64,000 nucleotides of DNA, from the NCBI GenBank assembly GCA_008729055.1, contig SDUX01000006.1:753501-817500 (forward strand), in the 5' to 3' direction. Below are positions 55,039 through 64,000 of this stretch, piece by piece. Made by a program: the position numbers and the translations under genes. Below the pieces are notes generated by a model. The model was given only the letters and a program-made list of their open reading frames with translations. It had not been told where the DNA came from and did not search any database. The DNA comes from Pyropia haitanensis. Its lineage: Eukaryota; Rhodophyta; Bangiophyceae; Bangiales; Bangiaceae. The stretch's first letter is position 1; each line of letters starts with the position of its first letter.

Positions 55039-58000
55039 TCACGCACGCCGCCCGCAGCGGCCGCGGCGGCGCCGTCCCCCCGCTGGCCGCACCCGCGGCG
55101 GCGGCACCCCCCCCCCCACGCCGCTCCTCCGCGCACGGTGCGTCGGCAGGCAGTACACGTCGGCCGGCACCTCCCCGTACACCGCCGACAGCTCGTCCGT
55201 GAGCGTGTCGTACCGGTACCGCGCGCGGGTCTGCGGGACGTTGGTCTTTTCGGGCGCCACCGCGCCCGGCTCCCACCACCGTTCCCCAATCCAGTGGGCC
55301 TTGCAGCACCCCTCAAAGCCGCTCTGCACGACGCTGTTGCGGGCGAGCTCGCACAGGTCCGTCGAGGTGAGCTTCCACACCTGCGCCGCGACGGCAAACT
55401 CCTCCATCAGCGGCTCCTTGGTCATCGCCAGCTGCAGCGGGTCGTCGGTGGAGAGCGACACGTTGAGGCCGCGGCGGAAAAACGCGATAAACGGGTTGCG
55501 GAGGTACTCGAGGAAGAGCGCGTTGTTGCTGATGGGGCTCATCGCCACCCCAATCTGCGTCAGGTAGTAGAGGTGCTGCAGGACGGGCGCGCGCCGCAGG
55601 TTGATCCCGTGGTTGATCCCGTGCGCGAGGAGGAAGCACGCGGCGAGGTGGTCCACCTCGCCCGCCTCCCCCGCGTGGGGGCGGTATGTAAACGTGTTTA
55701 GGCCGCGGGACTCGCGGAGCCGATTGAGCACCGACAGGTTGGTCGCGAGGTAGTAGGCCTGGTACTCAAACGGCGGGTCCGCGTCCGACGTCCACGCCGC
55801 GGGGGGGGGGGCCCGCCGCAGGTCCAGCCGCGGCGTCGGCACCGACTCGTCGTCCACCGAGTCAAAGCCGACGACCTGCTGGAGGAAGTGCGAGATGTGC
55901 GCGTGCGCCTGCGGGTCCAGCGTCGCCTCAAAGAGCGGGTTGAAAATGTTGTCCAGCAGCGTCTGTACGTGAAAGAAATGACCCAGAGAGCGAGGGGGGG
56001 AAAGCAGTGACCAGGTGCGTGCGCCAGTCAATGTGCAGAAACCAAACGGTGGTCAGTAGACAAGGTTGAACAGACCAGGTTGTCGGCGAAATCCTTCCCC
56101 ACCCACCCACCCATGTCTGCCTAGCTCGCCGTCAACAGCCAACGACCGCACAGTGCGAGACGACCCCGCAAGCGGCAAACTGTCGCATCGTCTGCAGCAC
56201 GGGCCCCCTTGCAAAAAAGAAAAAGAGAGAAGGCGCGCGAGCCGGCCAAACGCGTACCTGGAAGCTCTCCACAGTCCCCAGTTTGCGATACACAGAGTAC
56301 AGGCGGGGCACCTGGATGAGCCACCGCACGTTATCCGAGTAGATCTTGTGCTCCACCGCCCAAGAGGCGAGCTTGGTCCACTCGTCGGGCGCGCGGCCAT
56401 AGATGGACAGCCGCGGCTCGCTGTGCTGGTACTTGGTATCCCGCAGGTCGGAAAACAGCTCGTGGGTGATCTCAGCCAGGTAGCGGCCGCCCATGAGGTT
56501 GTCCGTCTTCATAAACACCTCACGCAGTCGGCTCTGGCCGGCAGGGGAGTACCTGATGGTGAGGGAAAGGGGAGCGGCGGTGGTGCAGGCAACCGAGTCA
56601 CAAGAGGGGAACAGTTTCCAGACAACCGTGGAACAGGGAGCGATAGGGTCAGCAACAATGCTCGGGTGTCGGAACAAGGGGTGAAGAAGCGCCTGGTACG
56701 TGTGGCGGAGTTTGCGCAGTGGCTAATAGTTTGCCATGCAGCCAGGCGAACAACAGGGACAATCCCGCCAGTGTCGCCACTTGCTCCAGAGGCCACTCGC
56801 CAACGATAGGCACACCCCGCCCCGTGCGCTACCCGCAGGCACCCCACACCTCCGTGGCCGATAGAAAACGAGAGGCGAGTACCGCTGCGGTCACACGACC
56901 GGCGCGGCCCCACGCCAAGACGACCGACAGCGCCGCCCACCCCACGCCACCCGCCCCCTCGCTGACCAAGCACGCCACGACGGCTCTTCCCTCCATCACT
57001 TGGCCTCCTTTTCAAACCACAAGTCATCGCACCCCCTGGCCACCCCCCCACCCGCACATACTTGAGGTTGAAGCGGTCAAACCGATGAAAAGTGGTTGGG
57101 TCCGCGTGCATGTCCAGCGTGTCCACACTGAGCTCGTGGGTCGTCAGGTTGAGCGACTTGAACACCTCGGTGAGCGTCAGCACCCGCTCCCCCGACGGGT
57201 CAGACCGGTCGATGAGGACCTTGTCATCCCCACACCTGCGCACTTTGCTCTTGATGAACCGCAACAGGTGCTTCTGGTTCATGCTGCTGCTGTGGTGCAC
57301 GTGGGTGTCCACCTTGCGGACGTTGTAAAAATCGCGGTGCGGCACCGCCGCCTGCTCCAGCCGCTCCTGCCGCTCATTGAGGGTGGCGTGCATGGCAAAC
57401 CGCTCGGCGAGCAGCTTGAGCCGCAGGTGACTGTAGCTCCGCGCCGCGGGCGCCACGACCACCGACATGAGCGAGCGGAGGTCGTCGGCAAACTCCCGCC
57501 ACCGCCGGTGCGGGTAGATGGGCGTCCGCCGCATCAGCGCGGCGGGCGACGCGTACACGACGAGGACGCCGTCCTCCCAGTGGCACACCGCCGCCGACGC
57601 GGCCGGCAGGGGCTCGTCAAACGGGTCGTACGGTGGCGGCACAAACGTCGTGTACGGCGACGGCCGGGGCGGCGCCGGCCGCGCGGGCGCGTCCCACTCC
57701 TCCACCTCCCGCCGGTACAGCCACTTTTCGCGGAGGCCAATCGCGGCGCGGAGCATCGCCGCCGCGGCGGCGGCCTCGCCCGTCGGCGGCAGCGCCGGCT
57801 CGCCCGACAGCACCACCCGCCGGTACGGCGCGTGCGCCAGGGACTCGGGGTCGAGGCCAAGGGAGCGAAAGTTGGCGGAGAGCTTGCGGATGTTGTCAAT
57901 CTCCCGCACCGACAGGCCGCGCGGCGGCAGCGCCGACGCGCCGGGCGGCGGGCCGCCCGGCCCGGCCTCCTCCGCCTCCGCGTCGGGGCCGTCCATGCCG

Positions 58001-58251
58001 CCGCCGCCGAGCGCCGCGTCGCCGTCGCCGCCGCCGCCGTCCACGTCCACGACCAGGCCGTCCACGTCGCCGGTGAGGTCCTCGTCCAGGTCATCGTCGG
58101 GCGGCATCGCGGGGGGGGTGTCGAGGGTGGCCGGCGGGAGGGCGGCGCGGATCAGGGCGGCGGGGTCAGCGGCGGAGGGGGCATCGACGGCAAACGACGC
58201 GCCGCAGCTGCCGCCATTGCCCACTGGCCCGGTCGCGTCGCCCCGCTCCAT
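55039..58251 (-). CDS. AMPD: AMP deaminase
   Basis: Three exons, 58251-57062, 56552-56258 and 55962-55039, join in phase to 802 aa, normal for the family. The N-terminal region is acidic and Gly-rich. Exon 1 ends in the catalytic barrel: DFYNVRKVDTHVHHSSSMN (metal-binding HxH, about residue 314), HLLRFIKSKVRR, FHRFDRFNLK. Exon 2: GQSRLREVFMKTDNLMGGRY, SIYGRAPDEWTKLASW. Exon 3: FQ/TLLDNIFNPLFEATLDP, QQVVGFDSVDDES, HAGEAGEVDHLAACFLLAHG, AMSPISNNALFLEY, LNVSLSTDDPLQLAMTKEP (catalytic Asp-Asp), DLCELARNSVVQSGFEG. It deaminates AMP to IMP in the purine nucleotide cycle. Donors GTATGT and GTACGC, acceptors ATCAG and GTACAG. The first in-frame ATG (58251, MERGDATG) was chosen; the open frame extends further upstream without an ATG. 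The last 30 residues are GC-driven and may be mis-framed. Confidence 0.95.
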
Positions 58252-58830
58252 CCCCGGCTGCCGTCGGCCACCCCCCGGCGCGGCGCACTGCACCGGGGGG
58301 GGGCGGTCCGCGGGGTGCGAACTTTGCGACGGAGACCACCCGCAGCCACACACAGCGTACGACAGGAACAAGGTTCGTCTCACAGGAGCAAGCAGCCAAC
58401 AGAGGCTGCCGCAGCCGATGGCGGGGGGGTCTGTGGCGCAGCGGCGAGACCAGGCACGGGCGCCGGGAAGAGGGGCGTGGGCGGGGCTGGCAGTGGGTCA
58501 GTTGCCACTCTGCAGTTCGGCGCGAGACATACGCCGCGTGGGCGCTCCGCAGCAGGCAGCGTTGGTTGAATCTCGCTCCAGTGGAAGGCGTCCAGATTCG
58601 GGCCATACTGGATCAACCGAATGGCAAACCATTTGCCTGCCGCTCGGTGGTCGTCGCTCGCGAAAGGCGGCTCTGTCGCGGCGGCTACGACGGGAGCGCC
58701 CGCGTTCCACCGAGTGCGATATGGTAGACGGATGGGTGGATCGTGTTTGCCATCTTTCCCCACTGTGTGCTTGTGGACGACGCTGGTGCTAAAACGGTAG
58801 GAGGTGTGCTCACAAGAAAAATATGGATAT
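58252..58830. other. Spacer upstream of AMP deaminase
   Basis: 579 moderate-GC bases between two minus-strand genes: promoter of AMP deaminase and 3' UTR of bL28. No gene seen. Confidence 0.4.
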
Positions 58831-59334
58831 CTACAAGGGGGGATGGAGCCACACGCGGCGGTCACCGACGTGGAGGGGAGGGGTGTCATGGTCCGCTCTG
58901 GCCAGGCCTGCCGGTGGGCGGCGGGGTTCTTTCAGGCACCGCCACCGCTGCGCCCGTGTCTCGCGCGAGAGCGCCAAGCCCAACCCCCCCCCACCGGCAG
59001 CTGCCGCCGCCGCGCGCGCCGCGGCAATCTCGCGCTTCATTGCAATCGCAGTCGGGAACCGGATCGCCTCGTCCGACGAGCCCAGCAGGTACCCGTCGAG
59101 GCCGCCCTTCTTCTTGACCGTCCGCCACGCGGCGGCCGTCACCTTCCACCGCACCGTCCGGTCGAGCGTCTCCGAGTAGAGCCGCTTCTCCAGCACGTTG
59201 GGCTTCCACGTCCGCCGCGACTTGTTCTCCGCGTGCGACACCTTGTTGCCGGTGCGGGTCTGCTTGCCACCAAAGAGGCCTCGCGCGCCGCGCTTAAACC
59301 ACTCCAGCGCCACGGCAGACGGGCGAAGCGCCAT
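58831..59334 (-). CDS. Organellar (probably mitochondrial) large-subunit ribosomal protein bL28
   Basis: The 167-codon frame begins MALRPSAVALEWFKRGARGL, then the bL28 core GLFGGKQTRTGNKVSHAENK, SRRTWKPNVLEKRLYS, DRTVRWKVTAAAWRTVKKKG, GLDGYLLGSSDE. This matches the SRRTWKPN...K..L.S...VT..A.R...K.GG.D.YLL pattern of mitochondrial L28. Red algal plastid genomes usually keep rpl28, so the nuclear copy is assigned to the mitoribosome by inference. The domain is complete by about residue 100; the following RFPTAIAMKREIAAARAAAA helix is plausible. The last 50 residues, after the 9-C run at 58984-58992, may be out of frame. The start has a good context (CGCCATGGCG on the plus strand) and gives a short presequence. 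Confidence 0.87.
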   Translation of the reverse strand: MALRPSAVALEWFKRGARGLFGGKQTRTGNKVSHAENKSRRTWKPNVLEKRLYSETLDRTVRWKVTAAAWRTVKKKGGLDGYLLGSSDEAIRFPTAIAMKREIAAARAAAAAAGGGGLGLALSRETRAQRWRCLKEPRRPPAGLARADHDTPPLHVGDRRVWLHPPL

Positions 59335-60342
59335 GGCGGCAGCGGATCGGTCGCGGCGAAAGGGACGGGAGCAGCGCTCGTGGAGACGGTGCGAGACTGC
59401 ATTGAGAGAGGGTGGCCCCGTGCCAAAGACAAAAAAAAAAAAAAGAGCAGGCAGCAGGCCAAGGAGAAAAGTAGCCAGGCAAGAGAGGGGGGAGGGTCGG
59501 GGAGCATTGAGACAGGGACAATCACCGAGCAATGACGGGAAGATGGTTAGTTGTGGAACGAACACCGGCGGGCATGCCAAGAGGGAGCAGAAAGTCGACC
59601 ATAGCCGTCGGATTCACGTTATCTCCAGCGCGCCGCTGGCGAGCCAGCGTCGGGGATGCAGAACAGGTCTGTGTGAAAAAAAGTATATCGTCACGCGGCA
59701 CCGTGGGGCAGAGACACGGACGCACTCACGAAGGAGGCGCGGGGAACCACAACAGGACAAAACACGGGGACAGGGACGCCACAGAACGACCGCGAGAGAA
59801 AAGGAGCACACTTACCAAGTGGACTTGGCTACACCACCCGCCTCGCAAGCGTTCAAGACAGGGAGGGAGTACGTACGCGGAACACACGGCGATCACGGAG
59901 CGGCATCCATCGGGAGGCGGCGAGGAAGGCACCGACGTCAACGCCGCGAAACGGTGATCGCGAGCCGTCGTGCGGGTGGTGTTGAACGTTGCCGTGCCCT
60001 CGCGCGTGTTGTTGATGTTCAAGTGCCAACAAGTCGTGCAAGTACAACACGCCACGAACCGAGGCCCGCATTGTCCGCGTGATCGAAAAACGCACACTGT
60101 ATTTTCTATATGTTTTCAGCTTCGGCACCACAATAGTGGAATTGGTAGGTGCCACTCGCAATGGATCCCACATCAATCCTTGCGCGCAACGGTGCCCCCT
60201 CATTTTTGGCCCCGTTGCTGCCACGTGTGTCGCCCCATCCCGTCGGCAGCAGCCAGCTGGACGCGCGGCAGCGAGCGGCGGCGTGACCACCACCCCCCCC
60301 CCCCCCCTCCCTCTCCCGCCCCCACGGGGGGTAGCGACCGCA

Positions 60343-60348
60343 TATAAA
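60343..60348 (+). promoter_or_regulatory. TATA box of the BTAF1/Mot1 gene
   Basis: TATAAA in a GC-rich setting (CGCATATAAAGACG), 51-56 bases before the first ATG (60399) and about 165 before the BTAF1 ATG. Spacing is consistent with transcription starting near 60370. Confidence 0.5.
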
Positions 60349-60398
60349 GACGCGCCGGCGGGCGGGCAGGCCGTCCCCGCCGGCCGCGTCCCGCCACC

Positions 60399-60506
60399 AT
60401 GTCCACCACGCCGCCGGCCGCGGGGTGTCGCGGAGGCCGCCGCGGCGCCGGGCACCCGCCGCGCGGGCGGAGGGCAGCCGCGCCGCGCGGCCGCCGCGGT
60501 TGGTGA
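60399..60506 (+). other. Upstream ORF, 35 codons, abutting the BTAF1 start
   Basis: ATG in near-optimal context (GCCACCATGTCC) opens 35 codons (MSTTPPAAGCRGGRRG...) ending in TGA at 60504-60506, two bases before the BTAF1 ATG at 60509 and in a different frame. The peptide is low complexity. The geometry suggests translational control by termination and reinitiation. An alternative is that the main protein begins upstream by another route. Confidence 0.5.
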
Positions 60507-60508
60507 CC

Positions 60509-63500
60509 ATGTCGACCGGCGCTGCTGGGGGGACGGGCGCGTCGGCGTCGACGCCGACGGCGGCGGCGGCGGCGGCGGCGCCGGCCGGCAGCTCCCGCCT
60601 CGATGGCCTGCTGGGCCTGCTCGCGGAAGGCACGAGCACCGGCGTGCGGCGGATGGCGGCGCGGCAGCTGGGCGACCTTGCCGCTGCCCACGCGGCGCAG
60701 GTGCCCGCGCTGCTCCGCCGCGTCCGTCGGCTGCTGCGGGCGGCGTCGTGGGACACGCGCGTCGCGGCGGGGCACACGATTGCGGCGATTGCGGGGCACA
60801 CGCCGGCGTTTGGGGGGGGGGGGGGGGGGGGGGACCGAACGGTGCGTTGGCGGCGACAGCCGGGAGAGGGGTGGGTGCGGGGGGGGGCGGGAGGGGGGCT
60901 GGGGGGGGTGCCCCTGGCGTTGGTGTGCGGGCGGCAGCGTCGGGGGGGGAGGTTGCTTGTCAGTGAACAGGCTGGGGGCAGGGGAGCGGGGACGGGCGAC
61001 GCGGGGTGTATTCTTGTGGCTTTGATGGCAGCCGTGCTGACGACGCAGCGACTGTTTGTGGTCGTGGTGGCTGCTTGTCCCGTTTGGATTGCTATGGTCC
61101 GCTTTCTCTTGTCGTGTCATGTCGGCCTGGCTCGCCTCGTGTGTGCAGGTCAAGGCTGAGGCGGATGACCGCACGGCCGCCGCCACTGCCGCTGCCGTCG
61201 CTGCCGCCACCGATGCCTTTCCGGATGGCCTCTTGACGCTCGAGTCGCTGAGCATCCCCCGCCTGCTGAGCGGCGGCGCGCTGCTGCTCGGCTCGTCGGG
61301 CGCCGAGTACGCGGGCGGCGGTGGGGACGTGGCGACCCAGCGGGCGCGCCTGCAGGAGCACCTCGGCCTGGACGGCCGGCTGGGCGGCGCGTCGGAGGTG
61401 CTGGACATTAAGGACGAGGACCTGGCGGCCCGGCGGGGCGCGGGGGGTGGCGCCGCCGCGGTTGCCCCCGCCAGCACCGGCTCGGCCGAGTCGGTGGGCG
61501 ACATGGTGGCCGAGATGGGCGGCGGGGAGGCGGGGCTGAGCGCGCGGGAGCGCAACCGCCTCAAGCGGGAGGCCAAGAAGCGGACCAAGCTCGGCCACGC
61601 CCCCGCGGGGCGGCCGCCCAAACGCCCCCGCCCGGGCGGGAGCGGCGGCGCCGGTGGCGGCGACGGTGGCGACGGCGGCGGCGACGGTGGCGACGGTGGC
61701 GGTGCCAGCACAGGCGCCGACGGCGGCGCCGACGCGGGCGCGGGGGGGGACACGGACGAGGAGGCGGGGGTGGCGGAGGACGCGCGCTGGGCGGGGGGCT
61801 GGCCTTTTGGCGCGACGTTGGAGGTACTCAAGTATGCGCTGCTCGAGCCGCGGTGGGAGGCGCGCCACGGCGCGGCGGTCGGCCTGCGGGAGATCCTAAA
61901 GGCCCACGCGGGCTCGGCGGGCCGGTTTGTGCCGGCGCCGGTGGCGGCCAAGGCGTCGCCGACGCCGCCGCCGCCGCCGCCGTCTGCAGAGGGCGGCGGC
62001 GGTGGTGACGCGGCCGCGTCGGGCGCGGCCGCGGCTGCGGTCGCGGCCGCGGCGCCGGCCGTTGCGGTGGTGGACATGTCCCCGGCGGCGGCGCAGGCGC
62101 GCAACTATGTGGTGCTGGAGGACGTGGCGTGCCGGCTGTTGTGTGTGCTCGCGCTCGACCGGTTTGGCGACTATGTGGGCGACGCGGTCGTGGCGCCGGT
62201 GCGGGAGACGGCCGCGCAGGCGCTCGCGTCGACCGCGGCGGTGCTCCCACCTGGGCGGGTGTCGGCGCTCCTTGGGTCGGTGCTGGCGCTCGCCACCGCC
62301 GCCGCCGTCGGCCGGTGGGAGGTGCGCCACGCGGCGCTGCTCGGCGTGCGCTACCTCTTGGCCGTCCGTGCTGACCTCGCGGCGGTGCTCCTCGCTGACG
62401 CGTTCCCCGTGATCGCGGCCGGCCTCCGCGACGATGACGATGACGTGCGGGCGGTCGCGGCCGAGGCCCTTGCACCGGTGGTCGGCCCGCTGACCGCCGC
62501 CCTCCCATCGTCCGTGCCGCGGCTGGTGCGGCTACTGTGGGCGACGCTCCTGGACCTGGACGACATTAGCGCGTCGACGGCGAGCGTGCTGCGCCTGCTG
62601 GCAGCGCTATCGGCCACGACACCACCGCCGGGCTTTGCGCCTCTGTGGCTCGAGGCGCCAGCTGCGCCTGCCGCGGGCGCCTCGGCGGTCAAGGCCGAGC
62701 CCGGCACCGCGGCAGCCAACAGCCTGGACCCAGGCAGTGATCTGGACGATGATGAGGACGGGGCGGATGGAGAGCACACGCTCGGCGGCCTGATGCCCCG
62801 CCTGTGGCCCTTTCTCCGCCACACCTCTGCAGACGTGCGGCGAGCGGCGCTGCAGACGCTAGAGTCCCTCGTCTCTGCATCGCTGGCGGCCCCCGACACC
62901 TCTGCGCTGGCCGCGGACGTGGCTGCGCAGGCGCTCTCCCGCATCTACGTGTGCCTGTTGCTGGACAACGACGAGACGGCGCTCGCGTCGGCGCGCCGCG
63001 TGTGGCGATCGCTGCTGCTGCACGCGCCGCCGCCGTCGGCGTCGCCGCGTGACGACGCAGAGGCCACGGCGGCGGTTGCGCCCCCCCCCCCGGGCTGGTC
63101 GGCGGGCATTGCCGGCGGCCTCGCGCCGCGCCTGCCCCTGTGGCTCCGCCTCGCCTCGTGCCAGTCGCGCGGGGAGGCGGCGGCCGTCGCGCGCGCGGGA
63201 GACGGCGCCGCCACCCTCACCGCCGTGTCGGCCCGTGCCGCCGCCGCGCGCGCGCGGCGGGCGGCCAAGGCACAAAAGGCCGCCGCCCGCCGCGGCGGCT
63301 CGGCTGCGATCGGCAGCGGCCTCGGCACCACGCTGACTGCGCACGACGCGATCGTCGTTGAGGGGCCAGAGGAGGGACTGCTGATGCAGCTGTCGGCCGC
63401 CGATGCACTCGGCCTGCTCGCCAAGCTCTGGCCGCGGGCGGCCGATGTGCCTCCGCAGCCGGTCGTGGAGGGGGCGTTGCGCCCAGGCGGTGCGGTGGCG

Positions 63501-64000
63501 GACGCGATGGAGCGGGCGCTACTGGCCGAGCTGGCCAGCCCGTACGGGTCTGCCCGGCGGGTTGCCTGCCTCGTTGCGCAGGTGTGGGCATCATCTGGGA
63601 CGACGCTGGGGGTTGGCACTGACGGGGACGCGGTCCCGGCGGCCGTCGTGGCCGGCGCGGCCACCGGCAGCTCCGTGTGCCTCCCCACTGCGGTGCGCGC
63701 GTCTGTGGAACGAGAGGTGGTGGCAACCGGTGGCGCAACGGGTGACTGCCTGTTTGCCGAGGTGGGCGCTGCGTCGCCCTCCTTTTTTGCCGACTCCATC
63801 GCCTTGCTGGACGCTGTCCTGTCCATCGTGCCGCTGGCAGAAGTGGCCGCCACGGGCCTGGACGTCGCCGCCGCGCGCGAGGCGTTTCGCCAAGGCCTTG
63901 ACTTTCAGGCGGCGACGACTGCCAAAAAGGGTCGCGGTGCGGCGGCCGCGTCAGCTGCGCCCGCGGCGCCGCTTAGCGCCGAGACGGCAGCGGCGGCGGC
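60509..64000 (+). CDS. BTAF1: TATA-binding-protein-associated factor BTAF1/Mot1, partial (N-terminal HEAT region)
   Basis: Exon 1 starts at 60509 (MSTGAAGGTGASAS), then SSRLDGLLGLLAEGTSTGVR, RMAARQLGDLAAAHAAQVPA, RAASWDTRVAAGHTIAAIAG, matching the Mot1 N-terminal HEAT repeat. Exon 1 probably ends at about 60841 (GTGCGT donor) after a G22 run (60812-60833), so its last codons are uncertain. Exon 2 begins at 61149 (acceptor TGTGCAG) and stays open for 951 codons to the window edge: GGALLLGSSGAEYAGG, LSARERNRLKREAKKRTKLG, WPFGATLEVLKYALLEPRWE followed by ARHGAAVGLREIL, WEVRHAALLGVRYLL, VRAVAAEALAPVVGPL, VRRAALQTLESLVSAS. Mot1 uses its HEAT array to bind TBP and its C-terminal Snf2 ATPase, beyond this window, to strip TBP from DNA. 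An acidic loop (DLDDDEDGADGE) is present. Two-exon structure supported; further introns may lie downstream. Confidence 0.92.
60812..60833. repeat. Longest G run in the window (22 G)
   Basis: Unbroken G22 at the end of BTAF1 exon 1, followed by further G-rich sequence to 60955 across the presumed donor and into the intron. Likely to fold as a G-quadruplex and to be mis-counted in sequencing, which is why the exon 1 end cannot be fixed. Confidence 0.9.

Larger units (their letters stand above)
59335..60508. promoter_or_regulatory. Divergent intergenic region between bL28 and BTAF1/Mot1
   Basis: 1.17 kb. 59400-60200 is moderate GC without a conserved ORF. A C-rich stretch (60291-60308) and a TATA box (60343-60348) precede a short upstream ORF and the BTAF1 start. 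Confidence 0.5.

Overview
The window is very GC-rich nuclear DNA from a eukaryote, most likely a bangiophyte red alga of the Porphyra/Pyropia kind. The evidence is a few short introns with GTACGT/GTATGT donors, bacterial-type organelle genes that carry N-terminal targeting extensions (DnaG, Twinkle, RNase HII, RlmI, bL28, bL35), a complex I gamma-carbonic-anhydrase-like subunit, and a secreted protein ending in fungal-type cellulose-binding (CBM1) modules, which are known in Porphyra. The species call is an inference. The sequence is full of GCC/GGC repeats and long C or G runs, so nearly every frame on both strands is open; gene calls rest on conserved motifs and splice sites, not on ORF length.

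Layout: 1-3293 (-) partial class IV aminotransferase with an Ala/Pro-rich N-terminus; 4472-5305 (+) unrecognised protein; 5921-7540 (-) weak candidate; 7810-8603 (+) PRMT3 N-domain-like protein; 9060-11056 (-) UBLCP1 phosphatase; 11057-14067 gene-poor; 14068-15780 (+) gamma-CA-like; 16561-17632 (-) atypical thioredoxin; 17633-20077 repeats, no supported gene; 20078-23518 (-) ankyrin protein; 23910-24027 minisatellite; 24280-26406 (-) FG-GAP/CBM1 secreted protein; 28176-31229 (-) Twinkle primase-helicase; 31816-33198 (+) RNase HII; 34240-34748 (-) bL35; 36259-39750 (-) DnaG; 40289-41439 (+) SAM methyltransferase; 41956-43542 (+) Bin3/MePCE methyltransferase; 43859-45471 (-) Rab1; 46913-50716 (-) Ser/Gly-rich protein; 52381-54597 (+) RlmI-like methyltransferase; 55039-58251 (-) AMP deaminase; 58831-59334 (-) bL28; 60509 to the right edge (+) BTAF1/Mot1, partial.

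The common thread is organelle biology. Twinkle and RNase HII are divergently transcribed across one 586-base spacer, and DnaG and bL35 lie within 9 kb of them. Further organelle-type genes (gamma-CA-like, RlmI, bL28, thioredoxin) are spread over the window. The rest are ordinary nuclear housekeeping genes.

Main caution: in seven conserved genes the reading frame breaks at G or C runs of nine or more bases, and each break is repaired by exactly one extra base in that run. This looks like homopolymer under-calling in the assembly, though a -1 slippage mechanism would leave the same signature. Coordinates of those genes span the breaks.
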